From Oscillospiraceae bacterium (GTDB lineage: Bacteria; Bacillota; Clostridia; Oscillospirales; Oscillospiraceae), in NCBI GenBank assembly GCA_017455685.1, contig JAFSZH010000002.1, positions 1 to 41,476 on the forward strand: 41,476 nt of DNA, given 5' to 3'. Positions within the stretch are counted from its first letter, which is position 1. Every line of letters begins with the position of its first letter. This document shows positions 14,967 through 22,938 of the stretch, piece by piece. The position numbers were made by a program, and so were the translations under genes. The notes below the pieces were generated by a model. It had not been told where the DNA came from, ran no database searches, and saw only the letters and a program-made list of their open reading frames with translations.

Positions 14967-16388
14967 TCAGTACCCGGTCAGCAGGCCCAGCGCGATGAAG
15001 CCCAGCACCAGCAGCAGATTGACCGCGAACAGCGGCAGGCTCTTTTTCAGCCAGGTGAAGTAGTCGACCTCCAGCATGGACAGGGAGATCAGCAGCACCG
15101 GCGAGGTGGGGAACAGCACGTTGGTGTAGCCGTCGGCGAAGGTGTAGAGCAGCACCAGCATGGTCTTGCTCAGCCCCACGTTGACCACAGACAGCAGGCC
15201 CATCACCAGGATCGCCTTGGCGGTGGAGGAGGAAATGAAGAATTCCAGCGCCAGCACGATGAGATAGATCAGCACCGCGATGCGCAAGGTTGAGCGGCCG
15301 TCGGCCAGGGCGTTGATGCCGTGGACGATGGTGGGCAGCACCGAGCCCCGATCGAATATGTACTTCACCGAGGCCGCCATGGCGATGAAGACCAGGGTGG
15401 GCAGGGCGCTGACGAAGCCCTTGCCGAAGCTCCGCAGCACCGGCCGCAGCTTCCCGCCGGCGACAGCCCCCGCGGCGATGCCGCCGAAGAGGAACCAGAC
15501 GATGAGGATCACCACCGTATAGCCCCGCAGGGCGCTCGACAGGGAAGAAACGATGACCAGCGCCAGAGCCGAGAGCAGGAACACGGCGTAGGTGTTCCGC
15601 ACCCGGGGAGAGACCGGCGGGGCGTCGGCGACGGCAATACCGGGGAGGTTTCTGTCGTGCTCCCGGGTGACGCTGCGCTCCGGGTCCCGGGCCAGTCGGC
15701 GGGTATACAGCCCCAGAAAGCCGATGAGCAGCAGGAACATCACCGCGAAGATGACAAGGCGGAACCACACGTTCTCCATGGGGCTCACGCCGATGATCTC
15801 CGAGGCCAGCAGCACCGTAAAGGGATTGGTCACGGCGCTGGCGAAGCCGAAGCCGCAGGCCAGGATGCTGCACAAAAAGCCCGTGAAGCTGTCGTAGCCA
15901 AGGGCGAGGCACAGCGAGGCCACGATGGGCAGCATGGTGAGCATCTCCTCAAACAGGCCCAGGAACGCGCCGAAGCAGTAGAAAAGGAAGCTGACGCACA
16001 CCAGCAGCAGCCCCCGCCGCCGGGCGAACCGGCCGGACACCGCCCCCACCAGGGCGCGCACGCCGCCCACGTCGTTCATCACCTGAAACGCCGCGCTGAT
16101 GACGAAGAGGAACAGCGAGAGCATCGCCAGCGTCAGGCCGTCCGAGGAGAAGAACACCAGCACCGGGGCCAGCAGGCCCTGCCACACCGGGATGCCGGGC
16201 AGGTCGGCCCGCCGGGTGTAATCCAGATAGTCCGGCGTGCCGTCGGACAGGACGCCGAAGGTCCCCCGGGGCACGATATAGGTCAGGGCGATGGCCGCGA
16301 TCAGCAGTCCCGCCAGCAGGGCCGCCACCTGGAAAAAGGTCTTCCGGGAGATGCTGATAAGGGCCCGATCCGAGGCTTTTTCGTTCAT
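14967..16388 (-). CDS. YfcC/DcuC-type membrane carrier
   Basis: A 473-aa membrane protein with about 12 helices. The N-terminal TYIVPRGTFG and the pattern GLFEEMLTMLPIV and GFGFASAVTNPFTVLLASEIIGVSP match the YfcC/DcuC group of C4-dicarboxylate or basic amino acid carriers (ion transporter superfamily). The second half repeats the topology (SSSTAKAILVMGLLSVVNVG, then FPTSPVLLISL). The ATG at 16388 follows AAGGAG and overlaps the preceding gene's stop as ATGA. The coupling with an acyltransferase fusion is unexpected. Substrate unknown. Confidence 0.87.
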   Translation of the reverse strand: MNEKASDRALISISRKTFFQVAALLAGLLIAAIALTYIVPRGTFGVLSDGTPDYLDYTRRADLPGIPVWQGLLAPVLVFFSSDGLTLAMLSLFLFVISAAFQVMNDVGGVRALVGAVSGRFARRRGLLLVCVSFLFYCFGAFLGLFEEMLTMLPIVASLCLALGYDSFTGFLCSILACGFGFASAVTNPFTVLLASEIIGVSPMENVWFRLVIFAVMFLLLIGFLGLYTRRLARDPERSVTREHDRNLPGIAVADAPPVSPRVRNTYAVFLLSALALVIVSSLSSALRGYTVVILIVWFLFGGIAAGAVAGGKLRPVLRSFGKGFVSALPTLVFIAMAASVKYIFDRGSVLPTIVHGINALADGRSTLRIAVLIYLIVLALEFFISSSTAKAILVMGLLSVVNVGLSKTMLVLLYTFADGYTNVLFPTSPVLLISLSMLEVDYFTWLKKSLPLFAVNLLLVLGFIALGLLTGY

Positions 16389-18244
16389 GTCGTCTCTCCT
16401 TCCCGGCGGCGCTGTGCCAGCAGATCCACCAGCAGCGCCCAGCGGGCGCACTGCTGCCGCTGTGCCGTGGGGTAGAAATAGTACAGCTCGTTTTCGTGGT
16501 ACAGCTCAAACTCCGCCCCGCTGGAATAAGCCAGGGCGGGGAGCTTGTCCATGGGGACCGAAAAGCTCACGCTGTCCGAGCGGTAGGCGAAGCCCCCGGG
16601 ATCCAGGATGCACGTGCCCCGCTCCTTCCGATTGGGCCCGCCGTTGGCCCCGTGGATCAGCGTGTCTACCTCCGTCTCCAGCCGGAAATCCCCCAGCAGG
16701 GGCTTCTCCGCCTCCCGGAGCGTGTCGTACCATTCCCCGATGGTGTACGGCGGCGCGGAAAAGCGGTAATCGTCCCCCAGCGCATGGACGCTCCCGCACG
16801 CGCCGCACCGGAGCTCGTTCCCCCGGGAGGTCACGGTGTAGAGCCCGCCGCAGTCGGGGCAGCGGTACAGGACGTTTTCCAGCCCCGCGGCCTTGTCCTT
16901 CTGCGGATAGGCGCAGACCGGCGAGGCCGATTCGTCGTTCCAAAGGACCCGCTCGATGCGCCGGTCCAGCTCCTCGCCGCTCATGGCGCGGAGCTCGTCC
17001 TTGCGGATGACCTCCTCCACGGTGAGTCGGACCTCCGAGCGGTAGCGGCGCTTCCTCCACTTGGGCGCGGAGAAGTATGCCCCCCGGATCTTCACCAGCA
17101 CCAGATCCACCCCCAGCCGCCGGTAAAAGGCGCCGCCGGGCTCTGCGATGGGGTTGGTCCGGCCGTCCGGGGACAGCCGCCCCTCCGGGAAGATCACCAC
17201 GGGATAGCCCCGGCGCAGGGTGCGCAGAATGGTCATGGCGGGAGCCATCTCGGGGGTGAACAGCTTTTTCGACAGGATGCCCGCCCGCTTCGCCATGGAT
17301 CTCAGCACGGGCCGGGTGCAGTAAAACTCGTTCACCAGGAACGTGGGGTTCCGGGGATGGTCCATCTGATAAATATAGTAAAAATCAAAGAAAGACTGGT
17401 GGTTGGCCAGCACCATGTAAGGCGCGTCCACCTCCCGGAGCAGCGTATCGTCGATGACGGGCCGGGGCCGGCGGCCGTGCCAGAGCCGCACGATGAAGAA
17501 GATCAGCGCGTAGACGGGAGAATCCGGCGTGCCGTCGCTCTCCTTGAAGATGCAGCGCTGGAGAAGGACGAAGATCAGCGCGAAGAGCGCCGCCGCCAGC
17601 AGCACGATTACCAGGATCAGCCAGCCCAGGGACAGATCCCGGAGCAGGAACAGCTTGCCCGCCTCCCCCATGAGGTTGGACGCCACGATGGAGGGGATGG
17701 CCCCCAGGGCCACGGTGCGGATATATCTGCCGTAGGAGAGCTTGGTGCCGCTGCCGTAGTAGCAGATGGCGCCGAAGGGGACGATGGGCATGAAGAAGAG
17801 CCCGTACATAAACAGCACCGCGTTCCGGTCGTGCACGCCCGCGGAGAGCCGGTCGATCCGGCGGCGGGTCATCTCGTAGGCCTCGTTATGGACGTGAAAG
17901 GTGCGCACCAGCACGAAAATGATGCTGGCACCCAGGCATACGCCCAGGTCGCACAGCAGCAGGGCGATATAAAACGGGTAGCTCAGGCCGCTGGAGATCT
18001 GGATAAACTCCGCCGGGACGAAGATGACCACCATCTGCAGGGCCTCCACCAGCGTCACGGTGAAGAAGCCCAGCCAGCCCTTGTCCACCAGCAGCTCCCG
18101 GGCTCCCTCCACGTCGTTGCGCAGCTCCAGCCGCAGGAAGGGGATGAGGATGTCCTTCAGGAAGAAGGCGAAGATCAGCAATATCGCGGCCAGAAGGAGC
18201 AGCATGACGACGCGCTCCTTCAGCGAGGGCTTATTCTTGTTCAC
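16385..18244 (-). CDS. fusion of VTT/DedA-like membrane domain, PlsC-type acyltransferase and zinc ribbon
   Basis: A 619-aa multidomain protein. Residues 10-230 hold several membrane segments with the VTT (SNARE-associated/DedA-TVP38) pattern: PAEFIQISSGLSYPF, then the loop FFMPIVPFGAICYYGSG and SYGRYIRTVALG. Residues about 265-440 are a glycerolipid acyltransferase domain with the HX4D motif (NHQSFFDF, H282 and D287) and FPEGRLSPDG near 352. A zinc ribbon follows (CPDCGG at 462 and CGACGS at 480), then a C-terminal domain of about 130 aa that I do not recognise. VTT proteins include lipid scramblases; PlsC enzymes acylate lysophosphatidate. One chain could flip and acylate a lipid. The GTG at 18244 follows GGGAGGTG. 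Confidence 0.85.
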   Translation of the reverse strand: MNKNKPSLKERVVMLLLLAAILLIFAFFLKDILIPFLRLELRNDVEGARELLVDKGWLGFFTVTLVEALQMVVIFVPAEFIQISSGLSYPFYIALLLCDLGVCLGASIIFVLVRTFHVHNEAYEMTRRRIDRLSAGVHDRNAVLFMYGLFFMPIVPFGAICYYGSGTKLSYGRYIRTVALGAIPSIVASNLMGEAGKLFLLRDLSLGWLILVIVLLAAALFALIFVLLQRCIFKESDGTPDSPVYALIFFIVRLWHGRRPRPVIDDTLLREVDAPYMVLANHQSFFDFYYIYQMDHPRNPTFLVNEFYCTRPVLRSMAKRAGILSKKLFTPEMAPAMTILRTLRRGYPVVIFPEGRLSPDGRTNPIAEPGGAFYRRLGVDLVLVKIRGAYFSAPKWRKRRYRSEVRLTVEEVIRKDELRAMSGEELDRRIERVLWNDESASPVCAYPQKDKAAGLENVLYRCPDCGGLYTVTSRGNELRCGACGSVHALGDDYRFSAPPYTIGEWYDTLREAEKPLLGDFRLETEVDTLIHGANGGPNRKERGTCILDPGGFAYRSDSVSFSVPMDKLPALAYSSGAEFELYHENELYYFYPTAQRQQCARWALLVDLLAQRRREGETT

Positions 18245-18281
18245 GCGCTCACCTCCCAACCTCTTTCGGTTTAATTCATGT

Positions 18282-18310
18282 ATTATATCATCTATTGTGG
18301 TGTTTTACAA
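18282..18310 (-). promoter_or_regulatory. promoter of the acyltransferase fusion and YfcC carrier
   Basis: Minus-strand TTGTAA, 17 nt, then a perfect TATAAT. The transcript would start near 18275, 31 nt before the GTG. Confidence 0.6.
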
Positions 18311-18355
18311 TTCATTTGCCGTTTTTGTCTGTCAGCATACTCCGTACTTACAAAT

Positions 18356-18397
18356 GGTGGGGGACAGATCGGCTTTTCAGCCTCACTGTCCCCCACC
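18356..18397. repeat. perfect 12-bp-arm hairpin at the island edge
   Basis: GGTGGGGGACAG and CTGTCCCCCACC are exact complements around an 18-nt loop. There is no T-run on the minus side, so it is a poor terminator; it resembles a REP-like palindrome. It lies where GC content drops, between the micro-ORF and the acyltransferase promoter. Confidence 0.6.
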
Positions 18398-18447
18398 AAG
18401 TGGGATCAACTGTTATTCTGTGTAAAAACCAGATTATCTAGCGAGAA

Positions 18448-18561
18448 TCAGTCTGAACGCATTAATATTTCCCTCTTTTTGGGATCCTCGTCATATCCGA
18501 TCTCATCAAGCACTTCATAAAAGAGTTTTTTGAACTCGGTATTATCATCCATTTTGCTCAC
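18448..18561 (-). CDS. micro-ORF of 37 codons after the URO-D gene
   Basis: A GTG at 18561 (or ATG at 18552) opens a reading frame of 37 (or 34) aa that ends with TGA at 18448. AAGGAGG lies just upstream, overlapping the end of the URO-D gene (stop at 18571). The peptide is acidic and helical-looking (KKLFYEVLDEIGYDEDP, then KKREILMRSD), without cysteines or a membrane segment. A full Shine-Dalgarno and close spacing argue for translation as the last gene of the operon. I do not recognise the family; a truncated remnant of a longer protein is possible. Confidence 0.5.
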   Translation of the reverse strand: MSKMDDNTEFKKLFYEVLDEIGYDEDPKKREILMRSD

Positions 18562-18570
18562 GACTCCTCC

Positions 18571-19734
18571 TTAGCGGTATTTTCCGTACTCATGCACGAA
18601 ATTGCTCACGGCGATATAGTTTGCGGGATTAACATCGGCTTGACTGATAAGGATCCTGTCTGTCGAGAATACGAAGCCGCCGCCAGGTGCACATACGTCC
18701 ACAAGCTTTTTGGCTTCATCGATGCACTCTTGCTCTGTTTTGTATCTCAGTGTATCCGTCTTCATACCGCCAAACAGAGTAACAATGTCACCAATCCGCT
18801 TTTTTGCTTCGTAAATGTCATCTCTCTCAATGGAGAGGATCATAAAGTCTTTCGGCAGGTCAAAGAAGAAATCCTGGAACAGAGTCCAATCTCCCTCCGT
18901 CATCAGGAACACCTTAATCCCTTTTTCGTACAACGCCATGAGATTCCGTTTGAGTGACGGCCAATAGAACCGTTCAAATTGCTTCACGCTCAAGAATGTT
19001 GCGCAATGGCCGGGAATGCTGGTCCATGGGAAAGGCGCATACTCGATATCTTCCAGGCCACGTGTGGAAATAATGTAGTCGGTAAAGAGGTCCAACGCCT
19101 GATCTAGAACCTCCGGCATCGTGTGCATATCTCTGACCGTCGGTCTGAAGCCCCGCAGAAAATCGAACACATAATCCAGAGTCTCAAACATCATCGCATT
19201 CGAGAAAAGCGGCAACCCCAACTGTTCTTTTACGTATTTTGCGTTGTACTGCTGCCTTTTTCCATACTCAATTTGTGCTAGGACCGCTTTTTTTAGTACT
19301 TCCTTTCTTTCCTCATAGGGCAAACTGAAAAAAGGGTACTTTCTGGGGTAAAACACATCGTCAATATACTTGTGATAGTTTTGCAGAAAAGCGGGATAAT
19401 CCTCTTTTTCCATATAGACTCTCTCAACATGTTGGAGAGATTTCCCGTCATTCGTCACCATGAAGCAGTTGTTCCCAAGGATATCGTAAAGCTTCATGTT
19501 TCTGTTCAGCCCGATGTTTTTTACAGCATCGCAATAAATATCGCGAAAGCATTTTACATAGCATTGGAGCTCCAGTTCGGGATCTTCAAGGACCTCCCAG
19601 AGTGAATGTCCAGCATAGGATGGTTGGTATTCTCCCGCAATGGAGGCAATAGGAACGATATCCGGCTCCTTATGCTCAACCGTAGCGACAAAACGTGCAA
19701 CTCGCTCATTATAAAGCTTTTCCAGATCTTCCAT
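18571..19734 (-). CDS. URO-D superfamily protein, atypical (no HxC zinc motif)
   Basis: A 387-aa protein of the uroporphyrinogen decarboxylase/MtaA fold. The barrel is recognisable from RVARFVATVEHKEPDIVPI at the start, GIKVFLMTEGDWT at 272-284, the LFGGMKTDTLR segment at 320-330 and APGGGFVFSTD at 349-359. In corrinoid:CoM-type methyltransferases the 278-280 position reads HxC and the C-terminal loop carries a third Cys; here these are M-T-E and S-T-D-R, so the usual zinc ligands are missing. The true URO-D N-terminal RQAGR motif is also absent. It is therefore a family member of unknown reaction. It follows the symporter pair by 24 nt and is in AT-richer DNA. Confidence 0.82.
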   Translation of the reverse strand: MEDLEKLYNERVARFVATVEHKEPDIVPIASIAGEYQPSYAGHSLWEVLEDPELELQCYVKCFRDIYCDAVKNIGLNRNMKLYDILGNNCFMVTNDGKSLQHVERVYMEKEDYPAFLQNYHKYIDDVFYPRKYPFFSLPYEERKEVLKKAVLAQIEYGKRQQYNAKYVKEQLGLPLFSNAMMFETLDYVFDFLRGFRPTVRDMHTMPEVLDQALDLFTDYIISTRGLEDIEYAPFPWTSIPGHCATFLSVKQFERFYWPSLKRNLMALYEKGIKVFLMTEGDWTLFQDFFFDLPKDFMILSIERDDIYEAKKRIGDIVTLFGGMKTDTLRYKTEQECIDEAKKLVDVCAPGGGFVFSTDRILISQADVNPANYIAVSNFVHEYGKYR

Positions 19735-19758
19735 TCGCGTAATCCTCCTTGGGTTCTC

Positions 19759-21318
19759 TTATTTCCCGTTAAGCTGCTTGGCATATTCCGGATCATACGT
19801 TTTTCCAAACCAAACCTGCAGGACGCCAAGCTCGACTTGAGGAGTATGTTTACTGACGAAGTACATTACCAGACCGGAAACGACAAGGCCGAAAAAGATC
19901 GGGTGGATATTCCCCAGTGACCTGTAAACCGCACCTGTCACAGCCCCGCGCTGCAGAAGGAAGAAGGTAATATATGTCACCACTCCGGAGAAAGCGCTCC
20001 ATACGGCTCCTTTGGGAGTGACCTTCTTCGAGTGGAGGCCGAAAACCAGCGGGAAGAACAGGCCGCAGCAAAGGCCGCTCATCGAAAACAGGTTGATAAT
20101 GCTGATCAGATCGATAGGCCTAAAAGCAATGATAAGGCCGATGACTCCAATGATGACCGTCCAAATGGGCATAAGCTTGGAAACCTTCTCATTGCTCACT
20201 TCCGGCTTAAGGATGCCCTGATACATATCCTTCACCAAAGACGTAACAGCAATAAGAATATAGGACGCACACGAGGACTGGATCGCCGCAGCCGTTCCAC
20301 ACAGGACCAGCGCACCGATGATTTTGGGAGACATTACGCCGGCGATATATGCCGTAACATAGTCACCGCTGGCCAGGCTGGGATTGATACCCATTGTGAA
20401 GACAGCAGCATTCGTCAGCACAACGCTGATAAAGGGGCAGGCGATCATGGACAGGATAAAAGCGCGTCTGACAGTAGATGCTTTCTTGTACGTCAATGTA
20501 GTCACGACACTGTAGGGCATGACCGTGGAAGCGAGACTGATCGAAAAAGCGGTTCCCAGTGCCTGCATAAACGTATACTTCGACGGCATGAACAAATCGG
20601 AGTTTGTTGCGATCCAATACATGCCCTGCTCAAACGAACCATACTTCTGTCCCAAAGAACGATACATCACAATAAACATAAAGGTGCAGGAGAACATCAT
20701 AAGCATGCCTTGCAGCACAGCGATTCTGGCCATGGACTTAATGCCGCCGCATGCAGTATAGATGATCGTGACCGCCGCAATAAGGACCATACCGATGTAG
20801 TAGCTGTTAGAGCCCGAAAGGATCGCGAAAAATTTCGCGCCGCCCATAAACTGACTGGACAGATTCATTGTAAGAAAGAACGCCATGATCAGCGCAGCTA
20901 CCATGGAAAGTGTTTTAGAATTGAATCGGGATCTGAGAATGCCGCACACGGACTCCATGCCGGTTCTTGCCCTGACAATAGCCATCTTCTTTCCGAGTGT
21001 TCCTAAAAGATAAAAGACGCAGTATGTGTTGGTTATGATGGATACCGACACAATATAGCCGCCACTGGAGTAAACAAGGCCGGCGTTGCCGATCATAGCG
21101 CCTGCTGAAAGCAGGTTGGTAACGCCGATCATACAGACAGCGAACGGCCCCAGGTTGCCGCCGCCAACAAGCCAGTTGGCAATCTTATCAGAAGCAGAAA
21201 GCTTTCTGCTCGCATACATCGTATATAAACCAAGCCCGCATATCAACAGAGAATAGATGGCGAAGATGACCATGATAACGGTGCTGGTTTCTTTAGATAC
21301 AACAAATCCGTAATCCAT
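19759..21318 (-). CDS. sodium:solute symporter (SSS family), PanF-like
   Basis: A 519-aa protein with about 13 helices of the SSS/LeuT fold. Typical features are NWLVGGGNLGPFAVCMIGVTNLLSAGAMIG near residues 47-76, the RTGMESVCGILRSRFNSKTLSM segment and the QSSCASYILIAVTSLVKDMYQ helix. It couples sodium to uptake of an organic solute. Its start codon overlaps the stop of the 107-aa YhdT-like gene by one base, which suggests a two-subunit transporter as in yhdT-panF. The substrate is probably what the URO-D-like protein acts on. Confidence 0.9.
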   Translation of the reverse strand: MDYGFVVSKETSTVIMVIFAIYSLLICGLGLYTMYASRKLSASDKIANWLVGGGNLGPFAVCMIGVTNLLSAGAMIGNAGLVYSSGGYIVSVSIITNTYCVFYLLGTLGKKMAIVRARTGMESVCGILRSRFNSKTLSMVAALIMAFFLTMNLSSQFMGGAKFFAILSGSNSYYIGMVLIAAVTIIYTACGGIKSMARIAVLQGMLMMFSCTFMFIVMYRSLGQKYGSFEQGMYWIATNSDLFMPSKYTFMQALGTAFSISLASTVMPYSVVTTLTYKKASTVRRAFILSMIACPFISVVLTNAAVFTMGINPSLASGDYVTAYIAGVMSPKIIGALVLCGTAAAIQSSCASYILIAVTSLVKDMYQGILKPEVSNEKVSKLMPIWTVIIGVIGLIIAFRPIDLISIINLFSMSGLCCGLFFPLVFGLHSKKVTPKGAVWSAFSGVVTYITFFLLQRGAVTGAVYRSLGNIHPIFFGLVVSGLVMYFVSKHTPQVELGVLQVWFGKTYDPEYAKQLNGK

Positions 21319-21641
21319 TATTCTTCCGTCTCCTTATCATCAGCGATAGCGTCAAGACTGTAAATCTTGAAGCTTTTCTTTCCCCATATCATTCCGACTG
21401 CTACGATTACAACGATAATTGCCACTGCCAGAACATACCAAAGTGGCCAGCCAAACACGTAAACGAAATTAGCAGGATCCCCTCTCCCCACGATATAGCT
21501 GACAATAAAAATCAGGATTGTCATGCCAATCAGAAAAATTTGCGTAAACTGTGCTTCTTTTCGGCAGTTTATTGAACGGGGATCCTCTTCAAAGCAATTA
21601 ACGTCATAATCTGTGCTGTTCAAATCAAGATTGTCTTTCAT
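21318..21641 (-). CDS. YhdT/DUF997-like small symporter subunit
   Basis: A 107-aa membrane protein. After a polar N-terminus with DPRSINCRKEAQ, there are two helices (about 35-55 and 66-90), with GWPLWYVLAVA between them and a positively charged tail followed by YSLDA. The KEA...GxPLWY...SL pattern is that of YhdT (DUF997), which pairs with the pantothenate symporter PanF. The ATG at 21641 follows GAGGAGGAGG. It is the first gene of the island's minus-strand operon. Confidence 0.75.
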   Translation of the reverse strand: MKDNLDLNSTDYDVNCFEEDPRSINCRKEAQFTQIFLIGMTILIFIVSYIVGRGDPANFVYVFGWPLWYVLAVAIIVVIVAVGMIWGKKSFKIYSLDAIADDKETEE

Positions 21642-21694
21642 ACTTTTCCTCCTCCTCTTTTTTCCTGCAAAATTTGATCCTTACTGAATACAAA

Positions 21695-21719
21695 TTAAAT
21701 CATGACGAATTACCTCCTT
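21695..21719 (-). other. two-codon minimal ORF behind a perfect Shine-Dalgarno
   Basis: On the minus strand AAGGAGGT (21719-21712) is followed 8 nt later by ATG ATT TAA (21703-21695). It lies in the leader of the yhdT-like gene, 54 nt before that gene's start. It may be a minimal leader ORF or the relict start of a deleted gene. Confidence 0.4.
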
Positions 21720-21733
21720 GCTTTATCATTTTC

Positions 21734-21772
21734 TATCTGATAAAATAATTGAGTATTTTCTATTAGCAGATA
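21734..21772. promoter_or_regulatory. candidate TetR operator
   Basis: TATCTGATA at 21734-21742 faces TAGCAGATA at 21764-21772, an inverted pair with one mismatch (outer TATCTG/CAGATA exact) in the 181-nt AT-rich region between the divergent tetR and yhdT-like genes. Binding by the adjacent TetR protein is inferred from position. Confidence 0.4.
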
Positions 21773-21822
21773 AATTCATTTTTCTCTGATGTTTTTAACA
21801 CTCCACAACAAAGGGTTCTACC

Positions 21823-22515
21823 ATGACAAAAAGAGACAATCTGAAAAAAGAGATCTATTCCACTGCCGCCTGGTCTTTTTACGAAAACGGATATCGAAAC
21901 ACCACTTTACGCGCTATAGGAAACGCTCTTGGCATTTCTCACGTAGCCGTATTGCACCACTACAGCTCCAAAGGTGAAATCTTGGTGGAGGTAATGAAGA
22001 ATTATCGATCTATTATTCTTCAAAAAGCATTGGATATTTTCAATGAGAAGCCCGAGCTGTTTCCGGATAAAAGTCTGGGCGTGTTTTCTTATCACGGTCT
22101 CCTGATAAAAAACTTTGCTGCAGATAAAAAGATGGCTCGCCTTTTTTACGATTCGCGGTCAATTGCCAGAGATTCTATGAAACCAACAGTAAGGCAAAAT
22201 TTTATTGATCTCAATATAAGATTCGGCACGTTTTCCTTTATAGAGGATAATTATTTATCTCTTACGACAAATATCTCTAATGATTTATGGCTTTCGATCA
22301 TAGAAGCCGTTCTCGATCAAACCATCACGCCTGAAGAAGCAACAATCCTATTTTTTAAGCTCCTGATAATGATAAAGCCCGAGAACACCTCTTTTGATTT
22401 TGAAATGTATAAAGACTTCTGGAACAAATATCTTAGTACTTATGAGATAGATCCAGAAACGATCATAAAAGAGGTGGTTGACTACAAAGATGTTACCGAT
22501 GATTTACCGTGGTAA
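21823..22515 (+). CDS. TetR-family transcriptional regulator
   Basis: A 230-aa protein with a TetR helix-turn-helix at residues about 10-57 (TAAWSFYENGYRNTTLRAIGN, then ALGISHVAVLHHYSSKGEIL). The C-terminal ligand domain has no family-specific motif that I recognise. The ATG at 21823 has no strong Shine-Dalgarno. It is divergent from the yhdT-like/SSS/URO-D operon and shares its AT-rich composition, so it is probably the local regulator sensing the substrate of that pathway. Confidence 0.88.
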   Translation: MTKRDNLKKEIYSTAAWSFYENGYRNTTLRAIGNALGISHVAVLHHYSSKGEILVEVMKNYRSIILQKALDIFNEKPELFPDKSLGVFSYHGLLIKNFAADKKMARLFYDSRSIARDSMKPTVRQNFIDLNIRFGTFSFIEDNYLSLTTNISNDLWLSIIEAVLDQTITPEEATILFFKLLIMIKPENTSFDFEMYKDFWNKYLSTYEIDPETIIKEVVDYKDVTDDLPW

Positions 22516-22746
22516 TTATATGTTATACCCAAAAACCCTGTTTTGTCAACACTGTTTTTCGGCTTTTTGTCGTTTTTTGCATCAAAAATAATTCTGTCCA
22601 AGCAGATGTGCTGTCCCGTCTTGGGATGCCGTAATTATGAATAGGCAACGACAGCATTACCAAAAGTCGTTCATTCCCACTTCCTTTGCACTAATCACCG
22701 CAACTCTGTTTTGTAGTTTTGCAGATTCTTACAGAAAAAAACGCCA

Positions 22747-22784
22747 ACCGGCTGCGGAACAAAAAACCGCAGCCGGTGATTTTT
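22747..22784 (+). terminator. intrinsic terminator at the right edge of the island
   Basis: ACCGGCTGCGG and CCGCAGCCGGT enclose a 9-nt loop and are followed by GATTTTTAAATTT. It lies 230 nt past tetR. The 423-nt interval 22516-22938 holds this terminator and the ygjV promoter; the rest (22516-22740) is AT-rich and I see no gene in it. Confidence 0.75.
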
Positions 22785-22813
22785 AAATTTGTTCTGTTTC
22801 TATACAAAAAACA

Positions 22814-22822
22814 TGCTATAAT
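22814..22822 (+). promoter_or_regulatory. extended -10 promoter for the YgjV-like gene
   Basis: TGCTATAAT is a perfect extended -10 (TGn plus TATAAT). No convincing -35 lies 16-18 nt upstream. A transcript would have a leader of about 110 nt. Confidence 0.5.
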
Positions 22823-22938
22823 CACACTGTATATACTCGACTTGTAGTATTGACTCATTATCAAGACTCTCACGGCGGAGCGAATTTGGAGCCATATCCC
22901 ACACTCTGCCCCGCGATTACAATCTGAGGTGTGTTTTC

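Noticed and set aside
22522..22549. Minus-strand TTGACA-N16-TATAAC, promoter-like, reading into the 3' end of tetR
   Set aside because: The spacing is short and the interval is AT-rich, so chance is likely. It could make an antisense RNA, but nothing else supports it.
18245..22938. Whole segment as an integrative element
   Set aside because: No integrase, transposase, tRNA target or flanking direct repeat could be found by reading; only composition supports transfer.
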